Assembly: GCA_009835515.1 (NCBI GenBank)
Contig: VXXH01000519.1
Location: 1-7,103 of the forward strand
From: Candidatus Poribacteria bacterium
Lineage (GTDB): Bacteria; Poribacteria; WGA-4E; WGA-3G
Length of the DNA stretch: 7,103 nt
Direction of reading: 5' to 3'
Shown here: piece by piece, positions 3,902-7,103 of the stretch
Numbering within the stretch: position 1 is the stretch's first letter
Layout of the letters: each line of letters starts with the position of its first letter
Notes under the pieces: model-generated
Databases searched by the model: none
Told to the model about the DNA's origin: nothing
The model's input: the letters and a program-made list of their open reading frames with translations, nothing else
Position numbers and translations under genes: made by a program

Positions 3902-6900
3902 TTACTGTGTATCTCGTTCGAGTTGCTGCAAGGTCTCCCCTAAAAGTTGCTGCAACCGTCCGTATTCTGCCCAATCGCCAGCGCGCTGCGCTGTTTGTGC
4001 TTGATTGAAATAGAGGTTCGCTTGCTTAGCGAGTCCTAATGAGGTCTGATCTGCGCTCGGGTCAGTTGCGGTTTCAGCCGTTTCAGTTGTCGCTGCCGCC
4101 TCTGTGGTTTCAAATCGTGTTCCCTGTCCGAACATTTTGAGGAGTGCCTCCTCAAGGCTTGCTCCCCAGACGACCTCGTTTTCATATCCGATGACGACCC
4201 GTCTTAATTCGGGAATAGCGGTTTTTTCATCTTCAGATTGAATGTAGATAGGTTCAACATAGAGCAGAGAGTTATTCATCGGGAGAATCAGCAAATTTCC
4301 ACGTAGAACACGAGAGCCTTGTGTATTCCAGAGGCTAATCTGCTGAGAAATTTCAGGCTCTTGGCTAATGAAGTTTTCTACCTGCATCGGTCCTGCTATT
4401 TGCCGCCCTTTCGGGAAGCGATAGACGAGGAGCTGCCCATATTGAGGCAGATCACATCGCGCGGACAGCCATGCGGTAAGGTTCGGTTTGTTGAGCGGCG
4501 TGAAAGGCAGCATCAACATAAATTCGGCTTTCTCTTGCCCGGGTAGCCTGAGAACGACGTAGTAAGGTTCAACGGGTTGCCCTTCGGCAGCTGAACGTTG
4601 AACGGTCTGCTGTTGTGGAACGAATGGACTCCTCGGCTGTTGGGGTACTTGCTGTGTTTGTGCATCCGTATTGTCGTAGAGTTCTCTCCCGATTTCCCAT
4701 TTATCTTCACCGGCATAGAAGGTTACTGGGTCCTTCATGTGGTAATCCTGATAGACCCGGGCTTGGATGAGGAACATAGCCATCGGGTACCGAATATGTG
4801 CTTTGAGTTCATCGGGCATGTCTTCAAAGGGCTTAAAAAGGTCTGGAAAGATTCTTCGATAACATTCCACAATTGGATCCCGTTCCCGTTCCATGATGTA
4901 AAAGTCAGCGGTGCCATCGTAAGCATCAACAACGATTTTAACAGAGTTTCGGATGTAGTTGCCCCACGACTCATCGTCCCGTTGTGCATTTGGGAGTCGC
5001 CTTCTTCTCTCGTCGTCGAATTCTCTCATAGAGACAGAGTAAGGGTAGCGATGTGTGATTGTATAAGCATCAATCATCCAGACGAGTCTATTGTTATGGA
5101 TAACGATGTAGGGATCTCCATCGTATCGCAAAAAAGGTGCGATTTTCTGAATTCGTTCTTTGATATTCCGATTGTAAAGGATTCGGCTGGTTGATGAAAT
5201 TTCACCCGGTAGGACGAAGTTAATTTCGTTATTGAACTTAAGCATATACACCATTTTCCGCCAGAAAGAGTTCAGGCGTACACCGCCTTCTCCCTGATAT
5301 GCGTATTCGGCGTATTGTTGTCCTTCTTGCGGATAGTCAAACTCAAGTCCTTGGGGCCGGTCTGGGTGCACGATGACATAGCGATTTGTGCGTTCACCGT
5401 AATAGATACGGGGTCCTGGCGTTTCGCTAAACCGGTGTTGCCACTGCTCCTTATAGTCAATGGGTGGCAATCCTTGGATATACATATTGGGTTTGCCGTT
5501 ATCAATTTCGTTAACCGGACTAACGACAGCACCGTATCCGTGAGTGTAGGTATAGGTCTGCTTATACCAATCGTTTCTGATTTCTACAGGCAGTTCGTTA
5601 ATATTGAGTTCGCGTCCTGAGAGCATCACTTGTCGAATTTCGCCATCAACCACATAGCGATCAATATCGACATCGTTGAAATCGTACTGTGAGCGCAATT
5701 CTTGGAGTTGTCGGAAAGTTCTACGTAAAGGTCTCCAGTCCCAGAGGCGGATACTGTTGAAAACAGGTTTGTTTTCCTGGCTGGTTATGTCCTCGTAACT
5801 GAGCTGCTCCGTCAGCGGATACTCTTCTTCGGTTACCGTGTTCTCGGCTAAACCGTAAGCTTCGAGTGTCGCTTTGATGTTATAGTTGATGTAGTCTGCT
5901 TCTAAAACCTGTTTATTGGGTTCAACCCGCCAACTTTGTATAGCAGCCGGGTAGACTTGTCCGAGGAAGCCAGCGACTATAAATACAACAAATCCACCAA
6001 AAGCGAAGGAATTGCGTTTCAAGAAGATGCTAACGATGAAGACCAAGGCGCAGAGGACAGTGAGCCAGAGCATAATATTCAATATAGGAAGGCGTGCTTG
6101 TATGGCGGCGTATCCACCACCGCCGCGGACAACCTCGTTTGAAGCATACAGGAGGTCGTACATAGCAAATTGGTAATTCCATGCTCTGCAAAGAAGTGTC
6201 ACACCGACAAGCGTGAACAGATGGGCTTTAACGCTGAAAGGTGGACGGAACCGGAACTGACTGGTATCGCCTGTGATAAGCCCGTGGAAAAAATAGATGA
6301 CGGTCGCAAATATTGTCACCAGCATAAAGATACCGAAAAGCGTCCCACAGACGTAGCGTTCTAACGGCATTTTGAAAACGTAGAAGGCGACATCCTTTTT
6401 GAAAATCGGATCGCGTGCGGGTGAGGTAAAAAACGCTTTTTGTCCGGGTTCTATTTGGACACTGGTGTTCAATCGGATCGCGTTTTCCAGTATGGCTTCA
6501 ACGCGTGCCTCCTGATTTATGCCGTCTACCTGAACGTTGACTGGGTCTCCAACTTTTATATGTTTCGCTTGGAGTTCCAATTGCGAGACAGGTATTTCGT
6601 TTGCGTCAATAGTTCCTTCCACGCTAATTGGGGTGGCAGCCGGGAAAACGAGTTCATCAGAGTTGAAGAAACGTAGATAAATTTCCCATCGATCGCTTGC
6701 CGTATAGCCCATCAAGATACTGAAAAGTATAGCGAGGAGTGTAAGTCCACCGTAAATCATTCTTCGGGTGGCACCCGGATCGCTTGCGGATCCACCTGCG
6801 AATTCAGCGCCGCCCATAAAAGCGGGACTCAGGTGTGCTGGCGTGAACCGATAGATCAAAGCAAGGTTTGCCAAAAGAATAGCTAAGTAACAGACCCCAA

Positions 6901-7072
6901 CAATTACGCCGACGAAGATTTTCGCTTCAAGGATTTTATAGAAAACTCCGAAATAGTTCACCATCTTAAACCATAGGAAATCAGGGTAAAGGTTCACCCA
7001 GAGCGCGCCGAGTCCACCCACAACAGCGAGAATGACGATAGTGATAACAAAGCGTTTGGTTCGTGATTCCAT
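3902..7072 (-). CDS. UPF0182 family membrane protein
   Basis: This 1056-residue protein matches the UPF0182 (PF03699) layout; function is not established for the family. Seven membrane-spanning segments are apparent at about 8-28, 52-75, 105-123, 240-264, 284-306, 329-350 and 356-378, with a beta-rich insert at about 145-220 between the third and fourth. A large hydrophilic, probably extracytoplasmic region follows. It contains family-typical stretches: IRLWDWRPL (441-449), a YTYTHGYGAVVSPVN block (507-521), PRIYYGE (554-560), LMLPFTPLNKPNLTAWLSAR (853-872), LLVYRFPKGRQIAGPMQ (881-897) and the RGNLL...LLYVEPIYIQ segment (924-945). A Gln/Pro-rich low-complexity linker spans about 805-826. The tail (about 985-1010 Thr/Ala/Glu-rich, then helical to 1056) is also usual. 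The ATG at 7072 places the first membrane helix correctly, but no Shine-Dalgarno site precedes it. The TAA stop abuts repeat element 3. Confidence 0.92.
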   Translation of the reverse strand: MESRTKRFVITIVILAVVGGLGALWVNLYPDFLWFKMVNYFGVFYKILEAKIFVGVIVGVCYLAILLANLALIYRFTPAHLSPAFMGGAEFAGGSASDPGATRRMIYGGLTLLAILFSILMGYTASDRWEIYLRFFNSDELVFPAATPISVEGTIDANEIPVSQLELQAKHIKVGDPVNVQVDGINQEARVEAILENAIRLNTSVQIEPGQKAFFTSPARDPIFKKDVAFYVFKMPLERYVCGTLFGIFMLVTIFATVIYFFHGLITGDTSQFRFRPPFSVKAHLFTLVGVTLLCRAWNYQFAMYDLLYASNEVVRGGGGYAAIQARLPILNIMLWLTVLCALVFIVSIFLKRNSFAFGGFVVFIVAGFLGQVYPAAIQSWRVEPNKQVLEADYINYNIKATLEAYGLAENTVTEEEYPLTEQLSYEDITSQENKPVFNSIRLWDWRPLRRTFRQLQELRSQYDFNDVDIDRYVVDGEIRQVMLSGRELNINELPVEIRNDWYKQTYTYTHGYGAVVSPVNEIDNGKPNMYIQGLPPIDYKEQWQHRFSETPGPRIYYGERTNRYVIVHPDRPQGLEFDYPQEGQQYAEYAYQGEGGVRLNSFWRKMVYMLKFNNEINFVLPGEISSTSRILYNRNIKERIQKIAPFLRYDGDPYIVIHNNRLVWMIDAYTITHRYPYSVSMREFDDERRRRLPNAQRDDESWGNYIRNSVKIVVDAYDGTADFYIMERERDPIVECYRRIFPDLFKPFEDMPDELKAHIRYPMAMFLIQARVYQDYHMKDPVTFYAGEDKWEIGRELYDNTDAQTQQVPQQPRSPFVPQQQTVQRSAAEGQPVEPYYVVLRLPGQEKAEFMLMLPFTPLNKPNLTAWLSARCDLPQYGQLLVYRFPKGRQIAGPMQVENFISQEPEISQQISLWNTQGSRVLRGNLLILPMNNSLLYVEPIYIQSEDEKTAIPELRRVVIGYENEVVWGASLEEALLKMFGQGTRFETTEAAATTETAETATDPSADQTSLGLAKQANLYFNQAQTAQRAGDWAEYGRLQQLLGETLQQLERDTQ

Positions 7073-7077
7073 ATTTT

Positions 7078-7103
7078 ATAGTTAACAGTTAACAGTACGA
7101 TTT
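7078..7103. repeat. Intergenic inverted-repeat element, copy 4 (cut by window edge)
   Basis: An ATAG terminus is followed by tandem TTAACAG heptamers and then TACGATTT. The CAGTACGATTT string also occurs in copy 1 (1049-1059), so the two left ends are the same kind. The rest lies beyond the window. The terminus is only 5 bases from the UPF0182 start codon. Confidence 0.6.

Noticed and set aside
4598..5194. 198-codon plus-strand frame inside the UPF0182 gene
   Set aside because: It is antisense to a strongly conserved protein and its translation shows no family features.

Overview
Every supported gene in this window lies on the minus strand. In transcription order (right to left) they are a UPF0182 family membrane protein (7072 to 3902), a small DUF5069-like protein interrupted by one in-frame TGA (3702 to 3457), a bifunctional chorismate mutase/prephenate dehydratase pheA (3357 to 2290), an epoxyqueuosine reductase queG that overlaps pheA by 4 bases (2293 to 1157), and a short repeat-built beta-propeller protein (1019 to 396). 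Bases 1-395 hold no convincing gene.

The organism is an uncultured-type bacterium. Intermediate GC, good Shine-Dalgarno sites on most genes, UPF0182 and DUF5069 family proteins, an 'HGLAWDGEALW'-type propeller and gaps full of short CAGTTATC-like heptamer repeats all remind me of Candidatus Poribacteria or a related sponge or marine lineage. This is recollection, not a database match. TGG is used freely for Trp and TGA is a genuine stop at the end of pheA (a TAG follows two codons later), so this is not a TGA-recoded genetic code.

The main discovery candidate is at 3457-3702. A strong ribosome binding site leads into a frame that stays family-like on both sides of a single TGA. The TGA stands where, as I remember the DUF5069 family, a conserved Cys is found (IYP-[TGA]-PQDK). 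Twelve bases after it lies a perfect 7-bp hairpin with loop UGGA, whose geometry fits a bacterial SECIS element. The simplest reading is an 81-residue selenoprotein with Sec at position 42 and no other Cys. ORF callers would split it and miss it.

The second theme is a family of interspersed intergenic elements at 1041-1160, about 3372-3460, about 3719-3900, and 7078 to the right edge. They share heptamer-built inverted arms, an inner AAAGA/TCTTT stem and, in two copies, the core AGTGAATCTAA. Each copy has its own heptamer variant, matched between its two arms. One occupies every non-coupled gap. Element termini supply the TAG stop codons of queG and the DUF5069-like gene, and one terminus ends 5 bases before the UPF0182 start codon, which has no visible Shine-Dalgarno site. 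The genes have no obvious shared pathway (Phe synthesis, tRNA queuosine, membrane protein, putative selenoprotein); only pheA-queG looks translationally coupled.
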